The translations under genes were made by a program, and so were the position numbers. The notes beneath the pieces were generated by a model, which saw only the letters and a program-made list of their open reading frames with translations, was not told the DNA's origin and ran no database searches. This document shows, in pieces, positions 8,848 through 20,830 of a DNA stretch of 64,000 nt. Every line of letters begins with the position of its first letter. Position 1 is the first letter of the stretch. This stretch comes from Megalonaias nervosa (taxonomy: Eukaryota; Mollusca; Bivalvia; Unionida; Unionidae), in contig JAECUM010009762.1 of NCBI GenBank assembly GCA_016617855.1, positions 96,931-160,930 on the forward strand. Reading direction: 5' to 3'.

Positions 8848-11800
8848 CTCAGTTATCAAAACACATTCCTATGAATGACCAAGAGTTTGTCAGCGTAATT
8901 GATATCAACACCAGCTATTTGATGGCTTGAAGTGTACATTTTGCCTTCAGCTATGTTTAACACAACACTTGAACTAACCTGGCCAATGCGAGGACAATCT
9001 CAAAAGGGATGGTCATTCAATGATCCTCTAAAAAAAATCATTGGGCGAAGTCGTTTTAGCTTTCCTTGAAGGCGAAGTTTACACTTTTTAGGCGACTTAG
9101 GTTCCCACTTTGCCTGGTAGCATGACCCCTGTATACACAACCATGTCAGCCTATTCTGCGCATCGAGTAATTCTGTGCAACGATGCATCATTTCTGTAAA
9201 CATTGGATCGCGTGTTGTTTTTGGTCAAATTTCAAATTTGTATCATTAAAGAATGATCATCTTTTAATTAAGGAAAGTGATATTCATAACGTGTACAAAA
9301 ATATCCCACATTTCTATTCGAAATGCAGATGACAATGTGATTTTAAATGTCAACATGAAGACCCACTCCATGATCTTGAACTTGTAACCCAGAAAAAACT
9401 ATTAAATATTTCTCTTCTAGAATCATACAGATATACATTATTTAAAAGGTGTAACTCTTTACCTTGGAACAAAACTGAATCTAAATCCAAGTTTCTAATT
9501 TTGCAAGTTGTCCGATACCTACTTTATCATCTGCTATCGAAATTGTCAACTTGCCGCTTCTCAAGAATTTCCCGGGTTTATACTATATAGTTTGTTTCTA
9601 AATTCTTTAGTATTTTTTATTTCCACAAATGAGACGTTGTAAACACATTACATCCTATTCATTGTTGCTTCTTTTCAACAAAATAGCTTATTTTTATAAC
9701 TGTGTAATTTTTACTAATTTTTTTTACTAGATCAGTTTAGTTTGATTGATATCTCTTGCCATTTAGTGGCATTGTTACGTTGAATTTTGTAAAACCAGCT
9801 ATAAACCTGACCTAGCTCCTCATCTAAAATGTTGACAGAAAGAGTCCAAAGTAATGTCTTTCATTTCCATAGCCCGATGCATTAACATTACACCTTTTCA
9901 AAGCCATGCACAGAATAGGCCAACATTTCGCGAGTCAACGAAACACGGGTAGTATCCCGTGTGTCCAAAATTAGTATTATTTTAAACAGAATGTTCTGGT
10001 GACAATTGCAGCTTTTCAAATGGTAAGCACTGCAGTATTTTATTTTCGTCAATCGGTCGAATTCGGTATGTGTTTTGTGCCTTATTATGACTCCGTTGGC
10101 TTAACAAGGCCAGGAGCCTGAAATCAGTACTTACTTGTTTATCTAAGATCAAGTTCATGTGGTACTGAAATTACTCAAGATACAACTTTTTCAATCTTTA
10201 AACACCTAAAAATAAAATGACATGCCCTTCTTCAGACATTACTCATAAATACATAGGTAAGAGAGTAAGATGTAAACACTATATAATGTTTTATTATATG
10301 CTCATTTTTTTCTCCGTAAACTTTACATTGTCGGAATCGTTCAATATTGCACTCGTGCGCTCAATTCATAATGCATTCACGAAAATAAAGGAACTACTTT
10401 CTATTATAAACAATCTGTTTCTGAATGAACTAAAGCAGATGTTTCATGGACTGCCACATACCAGCTGCTTTGGCTCATTCCGCGTTAACATTTTCGATAC
10501 AGTGTTTCAGATATAGGCTAGCTATAGATGCCAGACAGGGACCTTACAAATAACATGCAAGTGACAGGGCATAAACTGTCTTCTTTAGCTGGTAATAAGA
10601 ACGGCAAAAAATATACTTACAGTTTTACATCCTGAATTTCATCAAAATGTACTTTCTTAGTTCTGTAAATCCAAATGACGTGAGCCACGTCATGGGTTCT
10701 CAAGCTTGATTACACATTTCAAAATTGTACTGTAATTTCGACTGTATTCCAAATGCAATTGCATCCTCCTTATTGCACTCAAAATGAAATAAACATTAAA
10801 TTCCATAGCGTCTTTTCGATAATTGCAATTGAAAGACTTCATATTTTTCCCACATTATGATTTGAAACATTCAATTACAGAACCGAAACACACTTGCAGA
10901 TGTCAACACGCTTCTCCCTCCTTCTTTCAATCCGGTGTATATTGTTGTGTGTCTAGGCTCGTAGAAAGTAACAAGAAAAAGAGTGAAGCCAACAAGCTTT
11001 GTAAAATTTGCCAAATAATTTATTTCCCTAGAAAAACAAGGTAAAAATAAGAAAAAGGACTTAAGGTTTATCAATCTAATCCGAAATTAATCCGAGAATT
11101 AAAAAATATAAGTCCTATCAATAAAAAGTCCTAAGTGACTCATAGTTCGAATCCCGATTAAATTCCAAGATGGAAGATGATAACGTCTTCTATAATCTGT
11201 TTTGCATTGATGTGTCAACAGTTCCTTGTTGAATCACCAAGACTAATAATCCGAATTTAGAATTCCGAATAATTCCAATAAATGTCTTTGTCCAAGAATT
11301 CGAATGAGCACTAGTATTTTTCAGGGAAAATAAATTATCAATTCCGAAAAATAGCAAAATTCAAATCAAACTGGCAACAACAAAAATACCTTCAAGCTCC
11401 AAAAAGATATAGATTTGCGACTGAGAAAAAAATCAGTATGAAACTGAGTGTTAATCCTAATTAAAACCCAATTCAGATCCTCGTGATGGGGTCACGTGAT
11501 CACTTAGTCCAAGCGACGCAAAAAGACTACAAAGAAGTCTATTATCACGTAGGCCAGATATGACCTTGACTGAAATCGGTGATTCCTTCACTGGGAATGA
11601 ATATAAAAATAAAAAATTTTTTAAAAAGTTGTTTACCAGAAACTGAATCTAGGTCACCGATTGATACAATGTATCGAGCTACTGCTTGTTTATCAGGCTA
11701 AAAAGAACTGAACTGAATTTTCTGGAAAAATGTCAAATCCAGTGAATAAAGTTATCATTACAATAACATGTAATGGAATAAAATAAAAATTAAAAAAAGG

Positions 11801-12259
11801 AATAAAACTAACAAACAAATAATTAAATTACATATACGTAACAATATGTCATGTAGAATTGGCACAGACGCTGCTGGAATCCGATGTACTTTAGGTAGAT
11901 AAATCCAGTCCATAATCACGAAATTTCGTCGAATCAACAAAAATACCAAAATGTATTCATTCCAGATCAAATGTAAACGTTGTTGCAATGCGCATTCATT
12001 CACAATATGACTCCAAATTTCAATTTTAAGCAGCCCAAAATACCATTTTCTTTCAACACTTTTGTCCAGCGCGCGACCAAGTTAAAATTTATCTCAGCGG
12101 AGTTACGTGCGCATTAATAATGTTGTTGTATAATGATGAATCTACGCTTGTGTGTTTAGTTTCGAATACGGCATACATTCAGTTACTCTGTTTCTTGTAG
12201 TGTATCTTTTTATATATTTAAGCCTTGGGTAGAATAAGACCGTGAGCATATAATAAAAA
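8848..12259. other. AT-rich intergenic DNA, no gene recognised
   Basis: Only short ORFs without recognisable domains or splice context are present on either strand. I see no clear exon, RNA gene or terminal repeat here. Confidence 0.5.
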
Positions 12260-12384
12260 GGTTACTGCATTTGTATGGTAAAATATGAACAAGTTTTGTC
12301 GGATGGATATACTACACTCCCGAGGTCGTGCAGTATACCCATCCGAAAAACTCGTTCATATTTTCCCATAGAAATGGAGTAACC
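12260..12384. mobile_element. Long hairpin, MITE-like
   Basis: Two inverted arms of about 55-60 bp, starting ggttactgcatttgtatgg and closing with the inverse at 12384 (ccatagaaatggagtaacc), separated by a short centre tcccgaggtc. The arms match with only a few substitutions. Foldback elements and MITEs have this shape. No target duplication was obvious. Confidence 0.65.
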
Positions 12385-12719
12385 TATAAATATTCAGGTA
12401 CCAATAAAGGTTGCGATCAAAAATGTAAAGGTGTGCCAACTTCTATTTACCTTGACATGATGCCTGCTCCACATCCCAGCTCAGGACAGAAATAAAAAAT
12501 AAAAGTAAATGTGCAGACATGATTGTTCACACGATTAAGCCTCCTTCTTAAAAACAGATTCAGAATTCATTTTCAAGTAAAAGAAGTATACAAATTAAGT
12601 CTCGATCATTTAATGTGCGACGATACCTCGGTAGAGGCGAGGTTCTGGAGATGACTGTTCATCAGGAACGGACGTGTAGGTCTCACTGAATACTTTCGTA
12701 TTTTGACACATCCCGGGTT
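12385..12719. other. Intergenic DNA, nothing recognised
   Basis: Low-complexity AT-rich sequence without a supportable gene between the hairpin and the dispersed repeat. Confidence 0.4.
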
Positions 12720-13030
12720 ACTATAAACACCGAAATACACTGAAAAAACCGAAATGCACACCGAAACACACTTGTATTTACATGTTCTTGGTGTATATAT
12801 TGGTATACACACAGGAATTATGATTTGTTTTTGTTTGAATAGTATTACATAGCAAAATAAAATATGATTGGAGCGATTCTGATACGAATTATTTACTTTT
12901 TTCGTCGTTATAGCTAAATTCATGCAATGGCGTCACTAGGTCGTACTTGATTCGACAGATACGATCAGTGAAGAATTGTAATAATAAATACACAGAATGA
13001 AAGTGAAAAGAATCAAAAGTACTCTCCGAC
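12720..13030. repeat. Dispersed repeat, related copies near 30.6 kb (+) and 32.7 kb (-)
   Basis: The stretch with accgaaatacac, acatgttcttggtgtatat and gtttgaatagtattaca recurs inverted at about 32724-32885. Its right part (agcaaaataaa, cagaatgaaagtgaaaag) recurs in direct orientation at about 30590-30760. The copies are diverged. It is probably an old uncharacterised repeat family of the host. Confidence 0.6.
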
Positions 13031-13160
13031 ATAACATTATATATGTACTTTAACATTTAATGATATAATTTTTGATAAATAAATAGCATTTAATTTAATT
13101 GTTGTTTAAAAAGTTTTCCAATATTTGGCAATATTGAAACGTACTTATATGCTACTTTTG

Positions 13161-13406
13161 AGCAGCAGAGGAGGTGAACGGACCACTTGTCTGAATTGTC
13201 ATTTGTCTAAAAAATAAGGGTTCCTACGAAGGCTGAAAATAATGTCGATAACGTTAAACCAAAAACCTCTAACTGACCATGAGATTTCTCTAATTGGGTT
13301 AGCTTATCTCGTTACTTTATCTCCGACTCTTTGTTTTTATTTTATGGAGTTTTCGTTTACTCGCCGGGTCATTCAATTTTGGTCGTCCACCTCCTCTGCT
13401 GCTGTA
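13161..13406. repeat. Left terminal inverted repeat of element B
   Basis: Begins AGCAGCAGAGGAGGTGAAC and pairs over its full 246 bp with 29346-29591. Unusually, its inner end is the inverse of its outer end (cacctcctctgctgctg at 13389-13404), so each repeat can fold on itself. The inner end lies 26 bases before the start codon of the first gene, so the repeat probably carries its promoter. Confidence 0.93.
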
Positions 13407-13432
13407 GTAATTAAATCATTGTTATATCAATA

Positions 13433-14488
13433 ATGATTGATGAACCACACTCATCTAGATTAGCTCGAGAGCGACTAGAGGCAATTAAAAGATATTTACC
13501 TGTCCGTGATTCCGTCAAGCAACAACTACAAGCGCGTCAAGAATCTCAAGTTGAATTTGCAGAAGATGCAAAACAATTATTTAAACCTGTTACAGAAACC
13601 ACTAAAGGTCTTCTTCCTGCGTTAGAGAAGACCGCTGAAGCAACTGGAAAAATGACAGAAAGAACTAAGAAAACAAAAAAGATTTTACGAGAACTTCCGG
13701 CTGAAATAGTTGCTACACAACCAATGCAAGAAATACTTGAAGGTATTGACCAAGCTCGTGTTGAAAGAGGTGATATAAAAGATCGTATATCAGAACCAGA
13801 GGAAAAACCAGAAGGAATTAAAACTGCTCTGATCGATAAATTTACTGAATACGGTGTTGGGTACATCAAACAACTCGACGAAAAAGATTTACCTGAGAGT
13901 GCCGTTAGAAGTTTTTTTGATAAAAGACAATTTCTAAAGCCTGAGTATCATGTTCGTTCTATAGACATTGAAAAATGGTATAAATGGATATTTCGCATGT
14001 ACCACGGCGTTGATCGGATCCGAAGTAATGATCCAAAATATAATGAGTATAGAAACAAAATAGATAATTATATTACGCAGTTACAACGACGACAATTACA
14101 ATCACAACAAAAACAACAGCCACAACAACAATCTCCAAAATCACGAATACCATTGCCACAATCTCCAAAACCACAAAAACAACAACGACGAGAGGAAGTA
14201 ACAAGTGAGGAAGAAGAACACGGTGTAGTTTTTGATCCTGACCCCGGCGCAACTGGAAGTGATCTTACTACTCAAGGAAGTGGCCTTATTAATTGTCCTA
14301 ATAACGTCCTTGCCGATGTTGAACGACTAGAAATCCTCATTGGAGGAAAACGAGCTGGTAATAATTCCCCAGAAATAATTAATGAAGCAGCTGATATTTG
14401 TAAACGATTATTTACAGGTGGTATCATGGATATTAATGTGTATCGGTCTCTCATTAATGAAATGGCCGATGACTACCACAGTGATTAA
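13433..14488 (+). CDS. Gln-rich putative virion protein, first gene of element B
   Basis: 351 aa, undamaged. The N-terminus (HSSRLARERLEAIKRYLPVR) is almost identical to the gene at 50766 in element C. The first 120 residues are helical with coiled-coil character, residues 205-250 are a Gln/Pro-rich linker, and the C-terminal 65 residues (LEILIGGKRAGNNSPEI...) form a conserved helical domain. The linker differs most between the two copies, while both ends are conserved, as in a protein with two folded ends and a flexible middle. I recognise the C-terminal domain as recurring in related cnidarian and mollusc elements, but no function is known. First place in the capsid cluster suggests a structural or scaffold role. 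Confidence 0.65.
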   Translation: MIDEPHSSRLARERLEAIKRYLPVRDSVKQQLQARQESQVEFAEDAKQLFKPVTETTKGLLPALEKTAEATGKMTERTKKTKKILRELPAEIVATQPMQEILEGIDQARVERGDIKDRISEPEEKPEGIKTALIDKFTEYGVGYIKQLDEKDLPESAVRSFFDKRQFLKPEYHVRSIDIEKWYKWIFRMYHGVDRIRSNDPKYNEYRNKIDNYITQLQRRQLQSQQKQQPQQQSPKSRIPLPQSPKPQKQQRREEVTSEEEEHGVVFDPDPGATGSDLTTQGSGLINCPNNVLADVERLEILIGGKRAGNNSPEIINEAADICKRLFTGGIMDINVYRSLINEMADDYHSD

Positions 14489-14519
14489 GTATATACTTAA
14501 ATACAATGACTATAATAAG

Positions 14520-14969
14520 ATGATCATACATAATACTCAACGTGGACCGACCATGGTCAGGGTAATAAATTCACGATTACCAGTATACAAAACGACCTAC
14601 GGAGATGGACTAGGTCATGTTGTTCAAGGTTTATTTAGAAGAATAGCCCCAAAAGCAATACCGATTGCAAAGCAACTGGGAATGAAAGCTATTGATGTTG
14701 TCCGTGAAAAAGGTATTGGTGCTGTTGGTGATGTTGCTAGTAAAGCATTCTCAGCAATCAAGGATAGACTAGCACGATTAATACGATGAAAACCTCAGCC
14801 ATCAGTGAAACTGGCCAGCACTGAAGTGATGCCCGCAAATATTAGTAAAATAATAAATCAAGCTGCGAATCAAAAACTAGCAGAGTTGGCTGATGTACCA
14901 CTATCAGAAAAAGAAAAAAATATAACCGCTAGTCTAATAGCTGGAAGTGGTCTTCGTGTTAGACGATAA
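14520..14969 (+). pseudogene. Small pVI/pX-like virion protein of element B, one stop
   Basis: Starts at the ATG at 14520 (the counterpart in element C starts at 51888). Contains YKTTYGDGLGHVVQGLF, an amphipathic Gly-rich start similar to the small basic protein of element A, then an Ala-rich helical stretch and a basic tail. A TGA at 14787 splits it. After that stop the frame stays open to 14967 with sequence conserved in C (KLASTEVMPAN). 150 codons. It ends 14 bases before the capsid gene. Likely a core or membrane-active protein processed by the protease; inferred from position and composition. Confidence 0.6.
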
Positions 14970-14983
14970 TAAATATAATAAAG

Positions 14984-16349
14984 ATGTTCAAATGTATATC
15001 TGATCCCACATTTGACATGGACGCACCAGTTCTCAAAGATGATTCCGTTCGGGATTATCAATACTATTCTTATGACGCTCGAATTCCAGATCAGCGTGGA
15101 CGAGTTGAATTTCAAGTTCAAGATACAAGTAGGTATCTCTTACCCGCTGAAGCATTCATTGAAGTTGAAGGTAAAATTTTTAAAGCAGGTAATACTGAAT
15201 ACGGAAACGATGATGTTGTTGGTTTTGTTAATAATGGTATCATGGCTTTGTTTGACAGCGCCACGTACGTGATTGACGGAAAAAAATATTGAATCGATTC
15301 AAAAGATGTTGACGTTGCCACAACGATACTTGGCCTTGCAAGATATAGCGACGATTATTCAAGATCAGCTGGTCCATCAATGATGTTTACCAAGGACACT
15401 TCTGATCGTCTAGATCACAAAAATGTAACTACGGGTAATGTAAGAAATGCTGCAGGAACCGCAGAAACTCCCGCAGTAATATCAATGAATGCAAATTTCA
15501 ACTTAGGAGTCGCATCACGTCGAACAATGTTGAAAGATAAGATTTTCATGTGCAATTCCATTATCACATATTTTTGGGTTTTGCAGAAATGTTAGAAAAG
15601 TTATTTTCGGAGCCAAGCACACAATTGTACTTGTAAGAAAAGCCACGGACAATGATGCAATATGGCGATCTGCCGGTGATGCTGGTAAAGTAGTACTGAC
15701 AAAACTTTCATTGTGGATGCCAGTAATGACTCCAACAATATCTGAAGAAGAACGTTTACTATCTTTTATGAGTCAAGGTGGTAAATCAATGTTATCATGG
15801 TTAACAATGACCACAGATAGTGTTCAAAATGCAATTAATGGTTTATTCACATGGCGAATAGCTTCTCAGCAAGGCATCTCTGCACCGAGACATATATTCG
15901 TTGCGCTTCAAGATAATACACGATTAAATGATCAAACACGAAGTTCGATGATATTTGACAACCTTGGTGTTTCTGAGGTTTCACTGAGAATAAATGGACA
16001 TCAAGAACCATCCGAGGATATTTTGTTGAATCTCGAGGTAACTCATGTTGCACGTGCATATCTTCGATTGATGTCGTTTATGGGGCGTGATCAGAATATT
16101 GATTCTGGTTTACAAATATCACAGCTAGATTTTACAACCTTATATCCAATTTATTACTTTTCGCTGGAACATTTAGATTTAACCAGGCAGTCTGTTGTAG
16201 ATATACATTTTCGATCTCGTATTAGCAGAAATATTATAGATATTCCTAATTACAGAGCAATTGCCGTTATACTCAGCGATAAATCAATGTTACTTAAAGG
16301 TGTTGGTGGACGAATGCGAGTCGTTGATGCTCCAGTAGAAAACATGTAA
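14984..16349 (+). pseudogene. Major capsid protein of element B, broken
   Basis: About 455 codons. The N-terminal half (QDTSRYLLPAEAFIEVEG, VNNGIMALFDSATYVIDG) matches the layout of the capsid protein of element A, with strands followed by the VNN-x-LF segment typical of the first jelly roll. The C-terminal half contains the conserved LSLWMPVMTPT and SDKSMLLKGVGGRMRVVDAP blocks. A TGA at 15290 and a frameshift between about 15540 and 15600 inactivate it. The copy in element C has different lesions, so the two decayed separately. Double jelly-roll identity is inferred from gene context and from the parallel with element A. Confidence 0.65.
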
Positions 16350-16371
16350 TTAGATCGCTCATAATATTATA

Positions 16372-17262
16372 ATGTCATATAATCACGTTAATGTCAGTCT
16401 GACTCCTGGTCAGATTAAAAGGTTACAATCAGCATCAAAGAATAACTGCGGAATAAAAATATCGCTAAAAAAAGAATAAATGAGCGGTGCAAATGAATTA
16501 TCGTTGACCGAGCGTCAGTTCAGAAACTTCAATGAAGCCAAAAAATCAAATAAAGGTATAAAACTTAATCTTTCTGCGGGCGCCATCAAAGATATTATTA
16601 AATCTGTTGGTATATTTCCACTTCTTGCAGCTATACCAGCATTAATCGCCGCTGCAGCCCCAGCTGTTGCAAAAGCAGCTGCATTAGGCGCTGTTGGAAC
16701 CGCTGCTGGAATGGCGTTAAAGAAAGCAACAGGTCAAGGAATAAAATCTTACCTAAAAAAAGGGAAGGGGTCTAAGATTACCAGGAACTTATTTAAGATC
16801 GGGAAGAGGATTAAGACTACCAGAGACATATCTTCAACTCTGCCTATGTCTAATTTTGATTTACTTGATGCCGCTGAAAAATTAAAAATAGCAAACTTTA
16901 GAGGAGTTTTTATGCGTGATCAATTACCAAAACAACCAAACAATATTGAAACTGGTATTAGTAATCTAGATAAAAACTCTGGTCATGGCACTCATTGGGT
17001 TGCATATGCAATTGATCCACGTGGAATTATTTATTTTGATTCATATGGACTAGCACCACCAAAAGAATTTTTAAGATATGTTAGTAACATGCAGAATATT
17101 CCAATCTGGTATTCAACGCTACCAACACAAACATTAACAGATCCACCAATATGTGGTCGTGAAGTACTCGCTGTACTTGACGCTGTATCAAGATCAACAA
17201 AACCACCTCATAAAGCTTTACACGATTATACTACGTTGTCACATTTAAACAGATATCGATAA
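16372..17262 (+). pseudogene. Basic/hydrophobic core polyprotein fused to adenain-like protease, element B
   Basis: The gene starts at the ATG at 16372 (VNVSLTPGQIKRLQ), with a TAA at 16477 about 35 codons in; the rest is open. Order: a repeat-like N-terminal domain (SLTERQFRNFNEAKK), an Ala/Gly-rich hydrophobic stretch (near 16610-16730), a Lys/Arg-rich linker, then a peptidase C5 domain: GTHWVAYAI with His at 16993, YFDSYG, and PPICG with Cys at 17152. The N-terminal part resembles precursor core proteins that adenain-type enzymes cut. Fusion to the protease would place enzyme and substrate together in the particle. Element C has the same arrangement at 53776. Confidence 0.78.
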
Positions 17263-17267
17263 GTATA

Positions 17268-18402
17268 ATGGTAGATATTTACGGAAGATCAACAACTAAA
17301 ACTAAAACAAAACAAGCACTTCCCCAAGACTTACTCAAGCAAGTAACAAAACAGATCAACGACGAGTTATCTGACATGCTCAATCTTGCCAATGTTGATC
17401 CAAATGAACTTGTTGTATTTCAAAACCGTGAAGGAAAATTGAAGACGAGTAATATCTCAGTCAATGATATTATTCTTCGTAATCGATTATCGCGAGAAGG
17501 TCTTATTGCTGTATACGACAAAGATGGCAAACTTGTCCCTAGTGTTGTTAGTCCGTCATCGATCAGAGATAGTATAAGTGAACGGGTGTTAAAAGCTGGC
17601 GATATAATGAATGGCGTCATTAACATAAATAAAAATAAAATTATTAATGTAGGAGAACCGGCGGATAATCTCGACGCTGCTACAAAAAAATACGTCGACG
17701 ATCAAGAATCTAAGTACGTATTAGCCAACGGTGGTATAATGCGTGCATTTCTCAACATGAATAATAATGGTATTAATAATCTCAGAACACCAGAATTAGA
17801 TTTTGATGCTGCAACAAAAACAAAAAATACGTCGATTATAGCAATATCCCGACGGTGACATCATTAACCACAATCAATGATGGAATTACCGCATTTAGAA
17901 CTGAATTCTCTAATCACGTACAAACGTTCCTAAATTTTCGTCGAAATATAAACAGAACCACTAATGAATTTTTTGGAAGTCCACCAACTGTTGACATAAA
18001 TCTCAAGGATATACATACGAAACTTAATGATATTGTCAGTGGAATTCCTAATATTGTTCAAAAACTAATCTTGTTAAAATTCCACACGGACAGATTAACA
18101 ATATAGTGTACACAGTAGCATCAGGATCATCAACATGGACACTACAAAATAACGCTATCAAACATACCGCAGATGTAACTGGTGTGTACAGGCTGTCCGT
18201 ATTCAGTAACGAAAAATTTAGGATATTCACCACATTTCCATGGCGTCATTCAATCGATGTGTTTTCTGGAACTGTCTCCATTATATTAAATAAAGATACC
18301 GAAGAAGAATTAATACTGGAACCATCTGACAAAACATTAACCTCGGTGTCTTACTGGTGGTGTCTGGAATTCGTAGCTGAAACTCCTCAATTAATTACTT
18401 AA
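17268..18402 (+). pseudogene. Fibre-like protein with phage-tail-fibre repeats, element B, frameshifted
   Basis: About 378 codons in three frames; indels near 17830-17870 and 18060-18110. Two copies of a repeat with the pattern M-x-G-x-I-x-x-N-x-N-K-I-x-N-x-G-x-P-x-x-x-x-D-A-A-T-K-K-Y-V-D are visible (about 17605-17700 and 17740-17830). This is the signature of short tail-fibre and spike proteins of phages, where it forms a trimeric beta-structured shaft. The C-terminal part (TVDINLKDI..., then YWWCLEFVAE) would be the tip or head. The intact relative in element C is at 54795. Probably the receptor-binding fibre; the family motif is clear, the role is inferred. Confidence 0.7.
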
Positions 18403-18406
18403 TTAA

Positions 18407-18907
18407 ATGACAACGCTATTAAGTGTAATGAATCAAACCTCAATAGACTTTCAACGTCACAGATACAATGAAATATGTAAGTGTCAGGTTGAACTAAAAA
18501 ATATCATTGACGATTATACAGTAAAAGTAAAAAAATATCGCAGACGTATGGTTGTCATTGGTATAATTGTTTACTCAGTTTCTGCTATTATTGCTGGAAC
18601 CGGATTATTATTATCAACAATAACAACGACAGCGCCTGCAGTTGTAACAATTGTCGTTTCAACTTCAACGACTATCGCAGGCATTCCCAGTATTATCGCT
18701 AAGAAGATATCTACATGTACAAGTGATAAATTACACGAGTATATAATGAAATTACATACAGTAACAACAGCTTATTCTAAACTATCGTCATATCTTTCGT
18801 TGTACCTCAGCGATGGTAAAATATCTGATGAGGAGTTCGCAACGATAATGAAAACCTACGATAAAGTATTCCTTGACAATAGCCAAGGTGAAAAAGTGGA
18901 AGACTGA
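18407..18907 (+). CDS. Two-helix membrane protein of element B
   Basis: 166 aa, undamaged, starting 4 bases after the fibre gene. Residues 25-50 are charged, ending in KKYRRR; two hydrophobic segments follow (MVVIGIIVYSVSAIIAGTG, and PAVVTIVVSTSTTIAGIPSI), then a helical tail with LSDGKISDEEF. Similar proteins occur in related animal elements, and the closely matching copy in C is at 55866. The hydrophobic pair rich in Ser, Thr, Ala and Gly suggests membrane insertion or a hairpin that could act in entry or assembly. Its conservation in both copies, while larger genes decayed, is partly due to its shortness. Confidence 0.68.
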   Translation: MTTLLSVMNQTSIDFQRHRYNEICKCQVELKNIIDDYTVKVKKYRRRMVVIGIIVYSVSAIIAGTGLLLSTITTTAPAVVTIVVSTSTTIAGIPSIIAKKISTCTSDKLHEYIMKLHTVTTAYSKLSSYLSLYLSDGKISDEEFATIMKTYDKVFLDNSQGEKVED

Positions 18908-19015
18908 ATTTCCGATTTAAAATAATAACAATAATAATAATGTCAACGTCCTTGACTGAGTCAAGAGAATTTATTACTCCAGATCGTCACTAATACAGCA
19001 CCGTCAAAAACTACT

Positions 19016-20440
19016 ATGATATCATTAAGTTCGACCAATCCTGAGTTTAGCATTAACTTTCCAACCGCAATTCCAGCCAAAGAAATGGCATTAGCACAAT
19101 TACGAGTTTATTATAGTTGGCCAAATATTAGGTCAAAATCGTTTGGTGGACTACAAACGAATAATTCATTAGTATTTACAAATAAGAATAAACCTGATGG
19201 AACTCCTGATTGGCAAGTAATTAGTATTCCAACGGGCAGTTATCAAATAGAACAGATCAATGATGAATTCCAACGCAGGGTTAAATCCATTACAGGAAAA
19301 GAATCGAAGATTGCCATTACTGTTCACGAACCAACGCTGTCATCAGACATTGAAATATTATCACCGGATTACGCCGTGGACATATATTAGTCTTCGATTA
19401 GATCAGTATTAGGATGGCCTGAAGTTGCATCAGTTTACACAGGTCCACCAGAACCACGACAAGATGAATTTTTTACAATGGAAAAAAAATACATAAAAAA
19501 ACCGGACGTTTATCTCAACGGAATTCCTGATGTCGAATTTTCTACACTTGATTGGCTGGACAGAAGAGAAACTATTACCGATACTGATGGAACATTGATT
19601 CCTCGTTATGGTTATCATTCTATAATCGCCGTCAAACGTGATCCAGTAACAGGACGGGCTATACGTGTCAATGATAAAGAAGTTGAAGTACCTTATGAAG
19701 AACCGATCGATGGATGGGTTGCTTCAATCGAATTTGAACACAATAATAAAATTAATGATTTTAAAAATTTATTTTCATCGTTATCACAAGTCGACGACGA
19801 GGACATTAAAATAAATATTATTGAAACAATACAACATCTAAATAAACTTTGATCAGATATGTATATCATTAATCGTTCTTTTATCTTAAAAATGCTTGAA
19901 GAGGATAAATTATTTCCAAAAATGAATCTCATGAAAATTTTTCTTGATTATTATGGAACAACTAAAGAAAAAATCACAACGTTTACAATACCAAAACTAG
20001 ATTCAGATAGATTAAAAAGGAGACTCATAGATGTTATCAACAATCACTTTCCCAGAATCCTCGAATCGTGGAGAAAAATAGCCCAACCAGCAAATATTCT
20101 TAAATATAATTATCCGTACGGTGAAGGTCGTCATATTTCTCCTGGCATTGTTAATATAACATCGACGATCGCAGTCAATCTAGTATGTGACGTAATTGAT
20201 GGTAGCTATCAAGTAGATCTTTCAAAGTCTCGCCAGGCCCAGCAAGGATATATAATATATTCATTCAGTCCTCATGTTCCTCCTTGGATGTTAATTGTAT
20301 CTGAGCCAATTAACCCCGTTTATCTATGTGTACATAATACGCTATTATCGAGGATACATTTCAAACTTACTCACCAGACTGGACACAATCTGGATTTAAG
20401 AAATGAGGAATTAGATATTAATCTGTATGTGAGATCGTAG
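19016..20440 (+). pseudogene. Penton-like minor capsid protein of element B, two stops
   Basis: 475 codons, all in one frame from the ATG at 19016, with stops at 19388 (TAG) and 19850 (TGA). N-terminal part: SLSSTNPEFSINFPTAIP, then YYSWPNIRSKSFGG and IPTGSYQIEQINDEFQRR. C-terminal part: GIVNITSTIAVNLVCDVIDG, PINPVYLCVHN and a final strand LDINLYVRS, matching the order of motifs in the shorter penton-like gene of element A. The middle, from about 19450 to 20040, is an insertion relative to A and very diverged in C. Likely a vertex capsid protein. It is the last gene of the rightward capsid cluster. Confidence 0.62.
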
Positions 20441-20518
20441 AACGTCTGAGTAAATTATAAAATAAAAAAAAATAATCTGATTCTGAAAAGATAATTATAT
20501 TATTTTTGTTAGTTGATT

Positions 20519-20830
20519 TTTCATTTAGTCGTGCAAATACCCCATCAAATTATTAAATTTTGCTGTATTTTTCATTTAGGCGTGCAAATACCCCATCAAA
20601 TTATTATTATTAAATTTTGCTAGATTTCTTCATTTAGTCGTGCAAATACCCCATCAAATTATTAAATTTTGCTGTATTTTCTTAATTTTACAAAATATTT
20701 CATCGAATTATTTTACTTATAACATTATTATGAAAAACTAAAAATCAGTGAAATTTGCTGTGTTTTCTTCATTTAGTCGTGCAAATACCCCATCAAATTA
20801 TTAAATTTTGCTAGATTTCTTCAATTTGAT
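20519..20830. repeat. Four AT-rich iterated repeats
   Basis: Units begin near 20521, 20574, 20631 and 20769 with catttagtcgtgcaaatacc then ccatcaaattattaaatttt. Spacing is irregular (52 to 138 bp). They sit at the end of the capsid cluster and may be binding sites or an origin-like array; function is unknown. Confidence 0.75.

Noticed and set aside
9000..9203. 67-codon minus-strand ORF with several Cys and Lys
   Set aside because: No domain, splice context or conserved neighbour supports it.
13242..13433. 63-codon ORF inside the left terminal repeat of element B
   Set aside because: It is not kept in the right repeat or in element C; the region is better explained as terminal repeat and promoter.
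20519..20830. Regularly looking repeats considered as a CRISPR-like array
   Set aside because: Spacing is irregular, spacers are AT-rich and related to each other, and the setting is a eukaryotic element.
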